The notes: a model not told the origin generated them from the sequence alone. 7,095 nt of DNA from CAZJNX01 sp964547415 (GCA_964547415.1 CAZJNX010000227.1:1-7095), one strand, 5' to 3'; shown: positions 1 through 6,241, counted from the first letter of the stretch. Numbers and translations: made by a program.

Positions 1-383
1 GGGCCGCCGAGCTCCATGGCGAAGACGCCGTCGCGCTTGAAGCACACGTCCTCGATCGTCACCTCGTCGCCGGCGAGCTTCTTCTTCGACGAGGTCTCGA
101 TGATGGTCGGGCAGGCCTTGCCGCCGAACAGGAGCGAGGTGGTGTCGGACTTGGGGTCGCAGCCGATCAGCAGGACGCGCTTGCCCTGCTGCGCCATCAT
201 GTAGGACAGGTTGGAAAGCGTGAAGCTCTTGCCGATCCCGCCCTTTCCGTAGATGGCGATGATCTGCGTCTCCTTCTTCACCTCGCCGGTGTGGACCGGG
301 TCGGGCTCTAGTGACGCTTCTTCCCGGAGGCGTTCGTCCACCTCGAGCGATGCGCGGGGGGCTGCGTCCAGGTTATCCGTCAT
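1..383 (-). CDS. bchX: Chlorophyllide a reductase iron protein subunit X (5' part only; runs off the left edge)
   Basis: This is the ATP-binding, NifH-like subunit of chlorophyllide a oxidoreductase. It passes electrons to the BchY/BchZ catalytic component, which reduces ring B of chlorophyllide a. The 127 residues visible start with an acidic leader of about 38 residues. They then show the P-loop GKGGIGKS at about residues 46-53, followed by LSYMMAQQGKRVLLIGCDPK with DTTSLLFGGKACPTI, a signature I recognise as BchX rather than BchL. The downstream Cys ligands of the 4Fe-4S cluster lie outside the window. The ATG at 383-381 overlaps the bchC stop (ATGA, 4 nt), and a GGAGG at 392-396 inside the end of bchC sits 8 nt before it, so translational coupling with bchC is likely. 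It is expected to be followed by bchY, bchZ and puf genes. Confidence 0.96.
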   Translation of the reverse strand, partial: MTDNLDAAPRASLEVDERLREEASLEPDPVHTGEVKKETQIIAIYGKGGIGKSFTLSNLSYMMAQQGKRVLLIGCDPKSDTTSLLFGGKACPTIIETSSKKKLAGDEVTIEDVCFKRDGVFAMELGG

Positions 384-1315
384 GCGAGCGACCTCCAGTC
401 GATGATCATTTTGAGGCAGGCTGGGTCGTTGAAGGCGGTGTCGTACGCCGCGGCCGCGTCGGTCGCGGGGGCGTGGTGCGTGATGAGACCGGAAAGGGAG
501 AGCTTGCCCTCCCCGATCAGGCGGTCGGTGTCGGTAAGTTCTTCCGGCTTCCACTCCGCCGCGATCGAGAAGCGGGCCTCGCGCATGAAGGCGGGCGGAA
601 AGGTGAAGGCCACCTTCTCCTTGTAGAAGCCGGCGAGCACGATCTCGCCGCCCTTGGTGAGCTTGTGGACCACCTTGTCGATGATGCCGGCATCGCCCGA
701 CACGTCGCAGATGGTGGAATAGGGCCCGCCCGCGTCCTCCGACGGGTCGATGACGGGATAGCCCGTGGCGCCGTCCCGGCGGGCCGGGTTCGTCTCCCAG
801 ACGACGGGCGGCGGGGCGCCGAGGGCGATCGCGATGCGGGCGATGAGGCGGCCGAGGACGCCGTGGCCGATCACGAGGTCCGGGATGGCGCCCGGGCGGA
901 TGGCGTGGCGGGCGGTGGCGGCGAGGGCGAGCATGGTGCCGGCCTCGCCCAGCGCCTCGTCCACCGGCAGCACCCGCTCGCCGGCGACGACGAGGCGGCG
1001 GCCGGCCGCGCCGAACAGGCCCCGCACGCCCTCGAAGCCGCGCGACCCGGGGACGAACACGAACGCCCCCTCGCGGCGGCCCGACTCCGGACCGGCCTCG
1101 ACGATCCGGCCGACGGCCTCGTAGCCGGGCACCAGCGGATAGCCCATGCCCGGGAAGGGCGGCATCTCGCCCGACCACAGCAGGCGCTCGGTGCCGGTGG
1201 AGATCGCGCTCCAGGAGACCTCGACGACGACGTCGCCGGGCCCCGGCTCCACCAGGCGGACCGGTGCGAGCGCGATGGCGCGGGGTTCTGAAAGGACGAT
1301 GGCGGACGTTTCCAT
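380..1315 (-). CDS. bchC: Bacteriochlorophyllide a dehydrogenase (3-hydroxyethyl to 3-acetyl step)
   Basis: BchC oxidises the C3 hydroxyethyl group of bacteriochlorophyllide to the acetyl group in bacteriochlorophyll a synthesis. The 311-residue protein has an MDR (zinc-alcohol-dehydrogenase-like) fold. It shows an N-terminal GroES-like part with SAISTGTERLLWSGEMP and GYPLVPGYEAVGRI (about residues 37-72), then a nucleotide-binding glycine motif GHGVLGR at 150-156. It lacks the Cys/His zinc-ligand set of true zinc ADHs, as known BchC proteins do. Its length fits the family (about 310-315). I chose ATG 1315 because METSAIVL matches the usual N-terminus. A GTG at 1357 would add 14 residues and has a weak AAGG upstream. 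It lies downstream of crtF with its own promoter and two PpsR-type sites (1390-1433), and its stop overlaps the bchX start. Confidence 0.94.
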   Translation of the reverse strand: METSAIVLSEPRAIALAPVRLVEPGPGDVVVEVSWSAISTGTERLLWSGEMPPFPGMGYPLVPGYEAVGRIVEAGPESGRREGAFVFVPGSRGFEGVRGLFGAAGRRLVVAGERVLPVDEALGEAGTMLALAATARHAIRPGAIPDLVIGHGVLGRLIARIAIALGAPPPVVWETNPARRDGATGYPVIDPSEDAGGPYSTICDVSGDAGIIDKVVHKLTKGGEIVLAGFYKEKVAFTFPPAFMREARFSIAAEWKPEELTDTDRLIGEGKLSLSGLITHHAPATDAAAAYDTAFNDPACLKMIIDWRSLA

Positions 1316-1389
1316 GGGGCTGGTCGGCTTCGCTTCTGTCGTGGGGTCCGGGCGCACCGCCCTTGGCGTCGGGCGCTGAGGACCATGAG

Positions 1390-1407
1390 TGTCAGTCTAG
1401 CTTCACA
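1390..1407. promoter_or_regulatory. PpsR/CrtJ-type operator, bchC promoter-proximal
   Basis: The site reads TGT-N12-ACA exactly (TGTCAGTCTAGCTTCACA), the consensus of the redox- and light-responsive photosynthesis repressor PpsR/CrtJ. It overlaps the predicted bchC -10 hexamer. It lies 8 bp from a second palindrome. That is the arrangement known for cooperative CrtJ binding at Rhodobacter capsulatus bchC. Confidence 0.85.
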
Positions 1408-1421
1408 CCAAGGGGTGTCAA
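1394..1421 (-). promoter_or_regulatory. sigma70-like promoter of bchC
   Basis: On the minus strand TTGACA (plus-strand 1416-1421) is followed after 16 bp by TAGACT (1394-1399), which matches the -10 consensus at four of six positions. Transcription would begin near 1387, about 70 nt before ATG 1315. Each hexamer lies within one of the two operators, so repressor occupancy would block RNA polymerase directly. The promoter lies in the gap after crtF, so bchC/bchX could be read both from here and by read-through from crtE-crtF. Confidence 0.65.
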
Positions 1422-1433
1422 CTACGGATTACA
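1416..1433. promoter_or_regulatory. PpsR/CrtJ-type operator, bchC promoter-distal
   Basis: A second exact TGT-N12-ACA site (TGTCAACTACGGATTACA). Its TGTCAA half, read on the minus strand, is TTGACA and serves as the predicted bchC -35 box. The centre-to-centre distance to the proximal site is 26 bp, about two and a half helical turns. Confidence 0.85.
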
Positions 1434-1457
1434 CTTACCCCGTGCGCGGAGCGGGGA

Positions 1458-2582
1458 TCAGCCCGGCCGTTTCGCCGACAGGACGCGCACGAGAAGGGGA
1501 TTGCGGGTGCCGTGCTCGCGGATGTCGGAAAAGCCCGCGCGCTTCAGCCGCTCCTCGAGCTCGGCGCGGGTCCTGAGGCGGCCCGAGCCCATGGCGATGA
1601 GAAACATGGCGAAGTAGGCCTCGATGCGCTCCGCGCCGGGCGTGCCGGCCATGGGCTCGGCGACGACGAGGGTGCCGCCGGGCGTCAGCGCCTCGCGCAC
1701 CTTCGACAGGACGAGGTCGACCCGCTCGTCCGGGTGGTCGTGGAGGATGCGCACGAGGCTCGCCAGGTCCGCGCCCGCGGGCAGCGCCGGGTCGTCGAAG
1801 CTGCCGCCCACGATCTCGATGCGGGCGGGCAGGCGCCCGTCGCACTTGGCCGCACGGGCATGGTGGGCGACCGCCGGCAGGTCGAACAGGACGAGGGCGA
1901 GATCGGGGTGGCGCGCCCCGACGGCGGACAGGAACGCGCCCGAGCCGCCGCCCACGTCCATCAGGCGGTTGAAGCGCGAGAAGTCGAAGGCGGCGAGCAC
2001 CTCCTCGGCGATGAAGGCCTGGGAGGCGGCCATCAGCGCGGTGTATTCGCCGGCCGCCTCCGGGCCGATGGCGTCGGGCTTTTCCGTCGTCGCGTAGGCC
2101 CAGTAGCGGCCGAGCCGCTCGCCCGGCCCGCCCGACTTCAGGAGGGCGACGGGGTCGGCGAGGTCCTCGTAGAGGGCGGCGTGGTGGGCGATCATCGCCT
2201 GGACGCCCGGCTGGCCGAGGAGCGCCGCGCCGAGGGCGCCGAGCCCGTAGCGCCCGCCCGAGCGGCGGGACAGGAGGCGCAGGGAGGCGGCCGCCGACAG
2301 GAGGCGGCGCGTCTCCTCGGGCGGCAGGCCGATCTCCGGGCCGAGGACGTCGGGCGTCGCGGGGGCGTCGGCGAGGCGGCGGAACAGGCCGAGCTTCAGG
2401 CAGGCGGCGAGCACCTGGGAGTAGGCGAAGCCGGCGGTGAGGTCGAACAGGGCCCGCGCCTCGGCCCGGGCGTGGCGGCTCACCGGCCAGATGCCCATGG
2501 CGCGGCGCTGGAAGGCGGGGCGCGAGAGGGTCCGGTCGCGGAAGGCGAGGAGGCGGTCGACGAGGGAGGGGCGGTCGCTCAT
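1458..2582 (-). CDS. crtF: Acyclic carotenoid 1-hydroxy O-methyltransferase (hydroxyneurosporene methyltransferase)
   Basis: CrtF uses S-adenosylmethionine to methylate the C-1 tertiary hydroxyl of acyclic carotenoids, giving methoxy end groups in the spheroidene/spirilloxanthin pathway. The 374-residue product has an N-terminal helical dimerisation part (FDLTAGFAYSQVLAACLKLGLF, about 46-67, in which the first 20 residues are the clearest). SAM motif I, LMDVGGGSGAFL, lies at about 207-218. LVRILHDHPDE follows at about 277-287; its His281 occupies the position of the catalytic base of COMT-type enzymes. The C-terminus is LTPGGTLVVAEPMAG and AGFSDIREHGT. I chose ATG 2582 because MSDRPSLVDRLLAFRDR resembles known CrtF N-termini; the open frame extends 66 codons upstream, but that part is low-complexity and runs antiparallel across the gap and the crtE end. 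The ribosome site is weak (GGGGA). It lies 112 bp downstream of crtE on the same strand. Confidence 0.95.
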   Translation of the reverse strand: MSDRPSLVDRLLAFRDRTLSRPAFQRRAMGIWPVSRHARAEARALFDLTAGFAYSQVLAACLKLGLFRRLADAPATPDVLGPEIGLPPEETRRLLSAAASLRLLSRRSGGRYGLGALGAALLGQPGVQAMIAHHAALYEDLADPVALLKSGGPGERLGRYWAYATTEKPDAIGPEAAGEYTALMAASQAFIAEEVLAAFDFSRFNRLMDVGGGSGAFLSAVGARHPDLALVLFDLPAVAHHARAAKCDGRLPARIEIVGGSFDDPALPAGADLASLVRILHDHPDERVDLVLSKVREALTPGGTLVVAEPMAGTPGAERIEAYFAMFLIAMGSGRLRTRAELEERLKRAGFSDIREHGTRNPLLVRVLSAKRPG

Positions 2583-2620
2583 GGCAGTCCCCGGGGCGCG
2601 GCGGCGCCCGGAAAAGGACG

Positions 2621-2652
2621 GCCGCGCCCGCGGGCAGGGCCCCGGGCGCGGC
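2621..2652. repeat. GC-rich inverted repeat (hairpin) between crtE and crtF
   Basis: GCCGCGCCCG at 2621-2630 and its exact reverse complement CGGGCGCGGC at 2643-2652 enclose a 12-nt loop. The 10-bp all-GC stem lies in the 112-bp gap between the crtE stop and the crtF start. No T-run follows on the minus strand, so it is not a typical intrinsic terminator. An mRNA-stability, processing or partial attenuation role within the crtEF transcript is a guess. Long GC arms also arise by chance in DNA of this composition. Confidence 0.5.
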
Positions 2653-2694
2653 AGATGGCGGCGGCGGCGGCGAACGGCCCGCGGGGACGGCCCG

Positions 2695-3624
2695 TCAGGC
2701 GATGCGCTCCAGGAGGCTCTTCGGCAGGAACCGCTCGGCCTGGGCCTCCACGAGGGCGCGCAGCGCCCCCTCCCCGCCACAGGGCGGGATGGAGGAGACG
2801 CAGTCCCCGAGGAGACCGCGCAGGCGCCCCACCGCCCCCTCGATGCCGAGCCGGGCCACCGCGTTGGGCCGGCCGAGGGCGGCGTCGCGCCCGAGGGGCT
2901 TGCCGAGGTCGGGCCGGCTCGCCACCGCGTCGTGGATGTCGTCGGCGACCTGGTAGGCCTCGCCCAGGAGATCGCCGAAGCGACGCCACGGGGCGGGGTC
3001 GGCGCCCGCGGCCTCCGCGCCCGCGACAGCGGCGGCGACGAACAGCGCCCCGGTCTTCGCCCGCTGGTAGGCCGACAGGTCCACCTTCTCCTCGCTCTCC
3101 CAGGCCTGGCCCGCCACGATTCCGCCCGGCACGCCCACCGCGTCCGACACGGTCATGAGGAGCGGGGCGAGCCGCTCGGGCCGCGCCGCGCCCGCGTCCG
3201 CGAGGGTCTGGAAGGCGAGCACGATGAGACCGTCGCCCGCGAGGACGGCGAGCGCCTCGCCGAAGGCGGCGTGGACGGACGGGCGGCCGCGGCGCATGTC
3301 GGCGTCGTCGAAGCAGGGCAGGTCGTCGTGCACGAGGGAGGCGCAGTGGAGAAACTCGAGGCTCGCCGCCGCCGCGTCCGTGAGGGCGGGGCAGTCCTCC
3401 CCGCAGGCGGCGGCGACCGCCATCGCAAGGCGCGGGCGCACCCGTGCGCCGCCGGGGAAGACGGCGTACTCCATGGCCTGGTTGAGCTTCGGCGGGGTCT
3501 GGAAGCCGCGGCGGGCGAGGCGCACGTCCGGCCGGGCGAGCGCGCGGGCAAGCGCCTCCTCGATGCGCCCGCCCGTCCCGCGAACGGCCTTGGGCCCGGT
3601 TCCATCGCAACGGTCCGCCGGCAT
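2695..3624 (-). CDS. crtE: Geranylgeranyl diphosphate synthase
   Basis: CrtE elongates allylic diphosphates with isopentenyl diphosphate to C20 geranylgeranyl diphosphate, the precursor of phytoene and of the bacteriochlorophyll esterifying alcohol. The 309-residue protein is an all-alpha class I prenyltransferase. The first aspartate-rich motif, DDLPCFDD at 100-107 (DDxxxxD), is followed by RRGRP at 111-115. The second motif, YQVADDIHD at 224-232, supplies DDxxD. GGARVRPRL at 58-66 is the usual substrate-binding basic stretch, and LEFLHCASLVHDD before the first motif is typical of photosynthesis-cluster CrtE. ATG 3624 has a good ribosome site GGGAGG at 3630-3635. It is the first gene of the leftward crtEF-bchCX superoperon and is divergent from crtD. 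Confidence 0.96.
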   Translation of the reverse strand: MPADRCDGTGPKAVRGTGGRIEEALARALARPDVRLARRGFQTPPKLNQAMEYAVFPGGARVRPRLAMAVAAACGEDCPALTDAAAASLEFLHCASLVHDDLPCFDDADMRRGRPSVHAAFGEALAVLAGDGLIVLAFQTLADAGAARPERLAPLLMTVSDAVGVPGGIVAGQAWESEEKVDLSAYQRAKTGALFVAAAVAGAEAAGADPAPWRRFGDLLGEAYQVADDIHDAVASRPDLGKPLGRDAALGRPNAVARLGIEGAVGRLRGLLGDCVSSIPPCGGEGALRALVEAQAERFLPKSLLERIA

Positions 3625-3629
3625 GGGCG

Positions 3630-3635
3630 CCTCCC
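3630..3635 (-). promoter_or_regulatory. Ribosome binding site of crtE
   Basis: GGGAGG on the minus strand sits 5 nt before ATG 3624 and fixes that start. It is the clearest Shine-Dalgarno among the pigment genes here, apart from the GGAGG before bchX. Confidence 0.7.
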
Positions 3636-3638
3636 GAC

Positions 3639-3656
3639 TGTCAACTCATCGTGACC
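3639..3656. promoter_or_regulatory. Degenerate PpsR/CrtJ-type operator near crtE
   Basis: The site is TGT-N12-ACC, one base off consensus, with an intact TGTCAA half. It begins exactly 26 bp from the start of the next full site (3665), leaving an 8-bp gap, the same geometry as the bchC operator pair. It lies immediately upstream of the crtE ribosome site, so binding there could affect the crtE promoter or early elongation. Confidence 0.5.
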
Positions 3657-3664
3657 AACACAAG

Positions 3665-3682
3665 TGTCAACCATAGTGGACA
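3665..3682. promoter_or_regulatory. PpsR/CrtJ-type operator between crtE and crtD
   Basis: An exact TGT-N12-ACA site (TGTCAACCATAGTGGACA) in the divergent promoter region. It covers a possible crtE -10 element on the minus strand (CACTAT at 3673-3678). Confidence 0.8.
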
Positions 3683-3702
3683 CACGCAGCGCCGGGTGTC
3701 AA
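3673..3702 (-). promoter_or_regulatory. Candidate crtE promoter
   Basis: On the minus strand TTGACA (3697-3702) is followed after 18 bp by CACTAT (3673-3678), a three-of-six -10 match. That puts the start near 3666 and gives a leader of about 42 nt. The -35 coincides with a TGTCAA half-site and the -10 with the full operator 3665-3682. An alternative -35 at 3665-3670 would leave a leader of only about a dozen nucleotides and has a very poor -10. Confidence 0.35.
3697..3702. promoter_or_regulatory. Isolated TGTCAA half-site between crtE and crtD
   Basis: TGTCAA has no ACA partner 12 bp downstream, so only half of the PpsR palindrome is present. It lies 32 bp after the 3665 site start and 28 bp before the 3725 site start, making it one of four TGTCAA elements in 92 bp. 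It may bridge cooperative binding between the two full sites, or it may only be the crtE -35 box. Confidence 0.35.
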
Positions 3703-3724
3703 CGCGCCGCGCGCCGGCCCGGGG

Positions 3725-3742
3725 TGTCAATCCGGATTGACA
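3725..3742. promoter_or_regulatory. Perfect PpsR/CrtJ palindrome, crtD side
   Basis: TGTCAATCCGGATTGACA is an exactly self-complementary 18-mer and contains TGT-N12-ACA. It is the most symmetrical operator in the window. Its right half TTGACA (3737-3742), and a second TTGACA at 3750-3755, are candidate -35 boxes for rightward transcription into crtD. I see no convincing -10 after either (CAGTAA at 3773-3778 is the best placed for the second). The site ends 67 nt before the preferred crtD start. Confidence 0.88.
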
Positions 3743-3809
3743 GGGCGAATTGACAGCGGCGGGGACGGCGGCCAGTAAGGGTGCGGATCGACAAGGCTGG
3801 CGAGGACAC

Positions 3810-5384
3810 GTGCGGAACGGGGGACAGCGGATCGTCGTGATCGGCGGCGGCATGGGCGGGCTCGCCGCGGCGATCGAGCTGGCCGCCCGCGGCAACGCGG
3901 TCACGCTCGTGGAGCGGCAGCCGCGGGTGGGCGGGAAGATGCGCGAGGTGGCGGTGGCCGGCCGGGCGGTCGATTCGGGGCCCACCGTGTTCACCATGCG
4001 CTGGGTGTTCGAGGAGCTCTTCCGCAACGCCGGCGCGGACTTTGCCGAGCGGGTGCCGACGACGCCGCTCGAGGTCCTCGCCCGCCACGCCTGGGGCCCG
4101 CAGGAGCGGCTCGACCTCTTCCTCGACCGGAAGCGCTCGGCGGACGCCATCGCCGCCTTCGCGGGCCCCGCCGAGGGCCGCGGCTACCTTTCCTTCTGCG
4201 AGGACGCGCGGCGCATCTTCGAGACGGTGGAGCGGCCCGTCATGCTGTCGGACAGGCCCGACATGATGGCGGTCGCCATGAAGGCGGGCTTCGACATCGA
4301 CCGGGTGAAGGCCTTCACCACCATGTGGCGGGCCCTCTCGCGCCACTTCCGCGACGAGCGGCTCATCCAGCTGTTCGGCCGCTATGCCACCTACTGCGGC
4401 TCCTCCCCGTTCCTCGCGCCCGGCACGCTCATGCTCGTCGCCCACGTGGAGCAGGAGGGGGTCTGGTCGGTGAACGGCGGCATGTACCGCCTCGCCGAGG
4501 CCATGGAGCGGCTCGCCCGGGAGGCGGGCGTCACGGTCCTGACGGAGACGAGCGCGGCGCGGATCGACACCCGCGACGGCCGCGTCGCCGGCGTCCTCAC
4601 GGTCCCGGCCGGCGAGGAGGGGGACCTTGCCAACGCCGCGCGCCTGCCGGCCGACGCGGTGGTCGTCAACGCGGACGTCTCGGCGGTGGCGACGGGCCTG
4701 TTCGGCGAGAAGGCGGCGCGGGCCGCAGCGCCCGTGACGGAGGAGGAGCGCAGCCTGTCGGCCGTCGCCTCCTCGGTGGTGGCGCGTGCGGAGGGCTTCC
4801 CCCTCGCCCGCCACACCGTCTTCTTCTCCCGCGACTACGTGGCCGAGTTCGAGGACATCTTCGAGCGGCGGCGCCTGCCGGGCGAACCCACCGTCTACGT
4901 GTGCACGGAGGACCGGCTGGAGCCTGGCCCCCTCGACGGCGCGCAGACGGCGGGCGAGGCGGAGCGCTTCCTCCTCCTCGTCAACGCGCCCGCCACGGGC
5001 GATGGCCGCCCCTTCACCCAGGACGAGATCGACCGATGCCAGCAAGCGACCTTCCGCCAGCTTCACCGGTGCGGGCTGACCCTGGTGCCGGGAAGCGCCG
5101 CGATGCGGGTGACGGACCCGTCGGGCTTTCACCGGCTCTTTCCGGCGACGGGGGGCGCCCTCTACGGGCGGGCGAACCACTCGTGGTCGGCCTCGATGCA
5201 GCGGCCGACGCCGCGCACGCGGGTGCCGGGGCTGTACCTGGCGGGGGGGAGCGCGCACCCGGGGCCGGGGGTCCCGATGGCGGCGCTCTCGGGGCGACTC
5301 GCGGCGGCCTGTCTCGAGGCGGACCGGCGTTCGACCAGGCGGTCGATCCCGGCGGGTACCTTTGGTGGTATGTCGACGGGCTGA
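3810..5384 (+). CDS. crtD: Methoxyneurosporene 3,4-desaturase (1-hydroxycarotenoid 3,4-desaturase)
   Basis: CrtD is a phytoene-desaturase-type flavoprotein that introduces the C-3,4 double bond into 1-hydroxy or 1-methoxy acyclic carotenoids after CrtC. The preferred product is 524 residues. The N-terminal dinucleotide motif is IVVIGGGMGGLAAAIELAAR (about 8-27), followed by VTLVERQPRVGGKM and VDSGPTVFTM. The C-terminal FAD signature YLAGGSAHPGPGVPMAALSG lies near the end, ahead of a tail finishing GGMSTG. I chose GTG 3810 because it starts just before the Rossmann strand and has a GAGGA at 3802-3806, although the spacing of 3 nt is short. The frame stays open back to TTG 3750, but that codon lies in the operator/promoter DNA. 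It is divergent from crtE and overlaps crtC at its 3' end. CrtI is a distant alternative; the divergent crtE and adjacent crtC favour CrtD. Confidence 0.94.
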   Translation: MRNGGQRIVVIGGGMGGLAAAIELAARGNAVTLVERQPRVGGKMREVAVAGRAVDSGPTVFTMRWVFEELFRNAGADFAERVPTTPLEVLARHAWGPQERLDLFLDRKRSADAIAAFAGPAEGRGYLSFCEDARRIFETVERPVMLSDRPDMMAVAMKAGFDIDRVKAFTTMWRALSRHFRDERLIQLFGRYATYCGSSPFLAPGTLMLVAHVEQEGVWSVNGGMYRLAEAMERLAREAGVTVLTETSAARIDTRDGRVAGVLTVPAGEEGDLANAARLPADAVVVNADVSAVATGLFGEKAARAAAPVTEEERSLSAVASSVVARAEGFPLARHTVFFSRDYVAEFEDIFERRRLPGEPTVYVCTEDRLEPGPLDGAQTAGEAERFLLLVNAPATGDGRPFTQDEIDRCQQATFRQLHRCGLTLVPGSAAMRVTDPSGFHRLFPATGGALYGRANHSWSASMQRPTPRTRVPGLYLAGGSAHPGPGVPMAALSGRLAAACLEADRRSTRRSIPAGTFGGMSTG

Positions 5385-6241
5385 GCGAGGACGGGCGCCA
5401 CGGCGTCACGGTCATCGCCTTCGTCGGCAGCGTCTTCTCGCCCTACTACGCCTGGGCAGGCCGGCGGGACCCGGAGAACCACGTCGCGATCAACGTCGCC
5501 CTGTACGGCCCGGGCGGGCGCTGGGCGATGACCGAGCGCGGGCGCAAGCGCATGCGGCGCGGGCCGGAGCGGTTCGAGGTGGGGCCGAGCTCCATCGGCT
5601 GGGAGGGCGACGACCTCGTCATCCGCGTGGACGAGCGGGGCGCCCCCCTCCCCTTCCCCGTGCGCGGCGAGATCCGGGTGAAGCCGGCCTTCACGAGCGA
5701 ACGCGTCTACACCCTCGACGCGGAGAAGCGCCATTCCTGGTGGCCGGTGGCGAGCAACGCCACGATCGAGGTGCGCATGGACGAGCCCTCGCTCGCCTGG
5801 CGCGGCTCGGGCTACCTCGATTCCAACTTCGGGACGGTGGGGCTCGAGGAGAGCTTTTCCTACTGGACATGGTCGCGGGCGCCGCTGTCGGACGGCGGGG
5901 CGGCGGTCCTTTACGACGTTTGGCGGCGGGACGGGGAGGAGACGACCCTCGCGGTCCGCATCCGCCCCGACGGCAGCCACGAGCCGTTCGAGCCGCCCGC
6001 CCACGTGGAGCTCTCCCGCGGGTTCTGGCGCGTGCGCCGCTCGACCCGCGCGGAGGAGGCGTCGGCCTGCCGGATCGCCCGGGCCTTCGAGGACACGCCG
6101 TTCTATACCCGGAGCGAGCTGTCCACCGCCCTCCTCGGGGAGCGGATGCCCGCGGTCCACGAGAGCCTCGACCTCGACCGCTTCCGCTCCCAGGTGGTCC
6201 GGATGATGCTCCCCTTCCGGATGCCGCGCCTGCCCGGCTGA
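5309..6241 (+). CDS. crtC: Carotenoid 1,2-hydratase (hydroxyneurosporene synthase); start uncertain, likely non-canonical
   Basis: CrtC adds water to the terminal C-1,2 double bond of neurosporene or lycopene, producing the hydroxyl used by CrtD and CrtF. From the proposed CTG the protein has 310 residues. Conserved parts are the N-terminus FDQAVDPGGYLWWYVDGLSE (about 8-27), HGVTVIAFVGSVFSPYYAWA (31-50), YLDSNFGTVGLEESFSYWTW (169-188), EDTPFYTRS (261-269) and the end HESLDLDRF..LPFRMPR. Family homology begins inside crtD, yet no ATG, GTG or TTG occurs in this frame between GTG 5183 and ATG 5528. CTG 5309 would give MSRGGPAFDQ, which looks like a natural CrtC start. GTG 5183 would add 42 residues of low-complexity crtD-shadow sequence, and ATG 5528 would delete the conserved N-terminus. 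No clear ribosome site precedes 5309, so translation may be coupled to crtD. Confidence 0.9.
   Translation: MSRGGPAFDQAVDPGGYLWWYVDGLSEDGRHGVTVIAFVGSVFSPYYAWAGRRDPENHVAINVALYGPGGRWAMTERGRKRMRRGPERFEVGPSSIGWEGDDLVIRVDERGAPLPFPVRGEIRVKPAFTSERVYTLDAEKRHSWWPVASNATIEVRMDEPSLAWRGSGYLDSNFGTVGLEESFSYWTWSRAPLSDGGAAVLYDVWRRDGEETTLAVRIRPDGSHEPFEPPAHVELSRGFWRVRRSTRAEEASACRIARAFEDTPFYTRSELSTALLGERMPAVHESLDLDRFRSQVVRMMLPFRMPRLPG

Larger units (their letters stand above)
3625..3809. other. Divergent crtE/crtD control region
   Basis: This 185-bp gap separates the two divergent pigment transcripts. It is visibly less GC-rich than its surroundings around 3637-3690. It carries TGTCAA at 3639, 3665, 3697 and 3725 on the plus strand and TTGACA at 3737 and 3750. 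All the TGTCAA copies share the plus-strand orientation, so on the minus strand each gives a TTGACA -35-like box pointing towards crtE. No RNA gene or small reading frame with a recognisable product is visible in it. Confidence 0.7.

Noticed and set aside
16..204. Small plus-strand open frame at the left edge
   Set aside because: It is antisense to the conserved P-loop region of bchX and shows no independent features.
2583..2780. Upstream extension of crtF by 66 codons
   Set aside because: It would overlap the crtE 3' end and consists of Arg/Pro/Ser-rich low-complexity sequence; the METHYLTRANSFERASE family N-terminus matches ATG 2582.
1512..3158. Very long plus-strand open frame (548 codons) opposite crtF and crtE
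   Set aside because: It is the antisense of two well-supported genes. Its protein is low-complexity Gly/Ala/Arg/Pro with no motif, the usual artefact of GC-rich DNA where stop codons are rare.
3750..3809. TTG 3750 as the start of crtD, adding 20 residues
   Set aside because: The codon is part of a TTGACA promoter/operator-like element with no ribosome site, and the extra residues resemble no CrtD N-terminus. GTG 3810 has GAGGA upstream and starts just before the FAD motif.
3699..5258. 519-codon minus-strand open frame opposite crtD
   Set aside because: The translation is His/Arg/Gly-rich without domain signatures, while the opposite strand encodes a complete CrtD with both FAD motifs.
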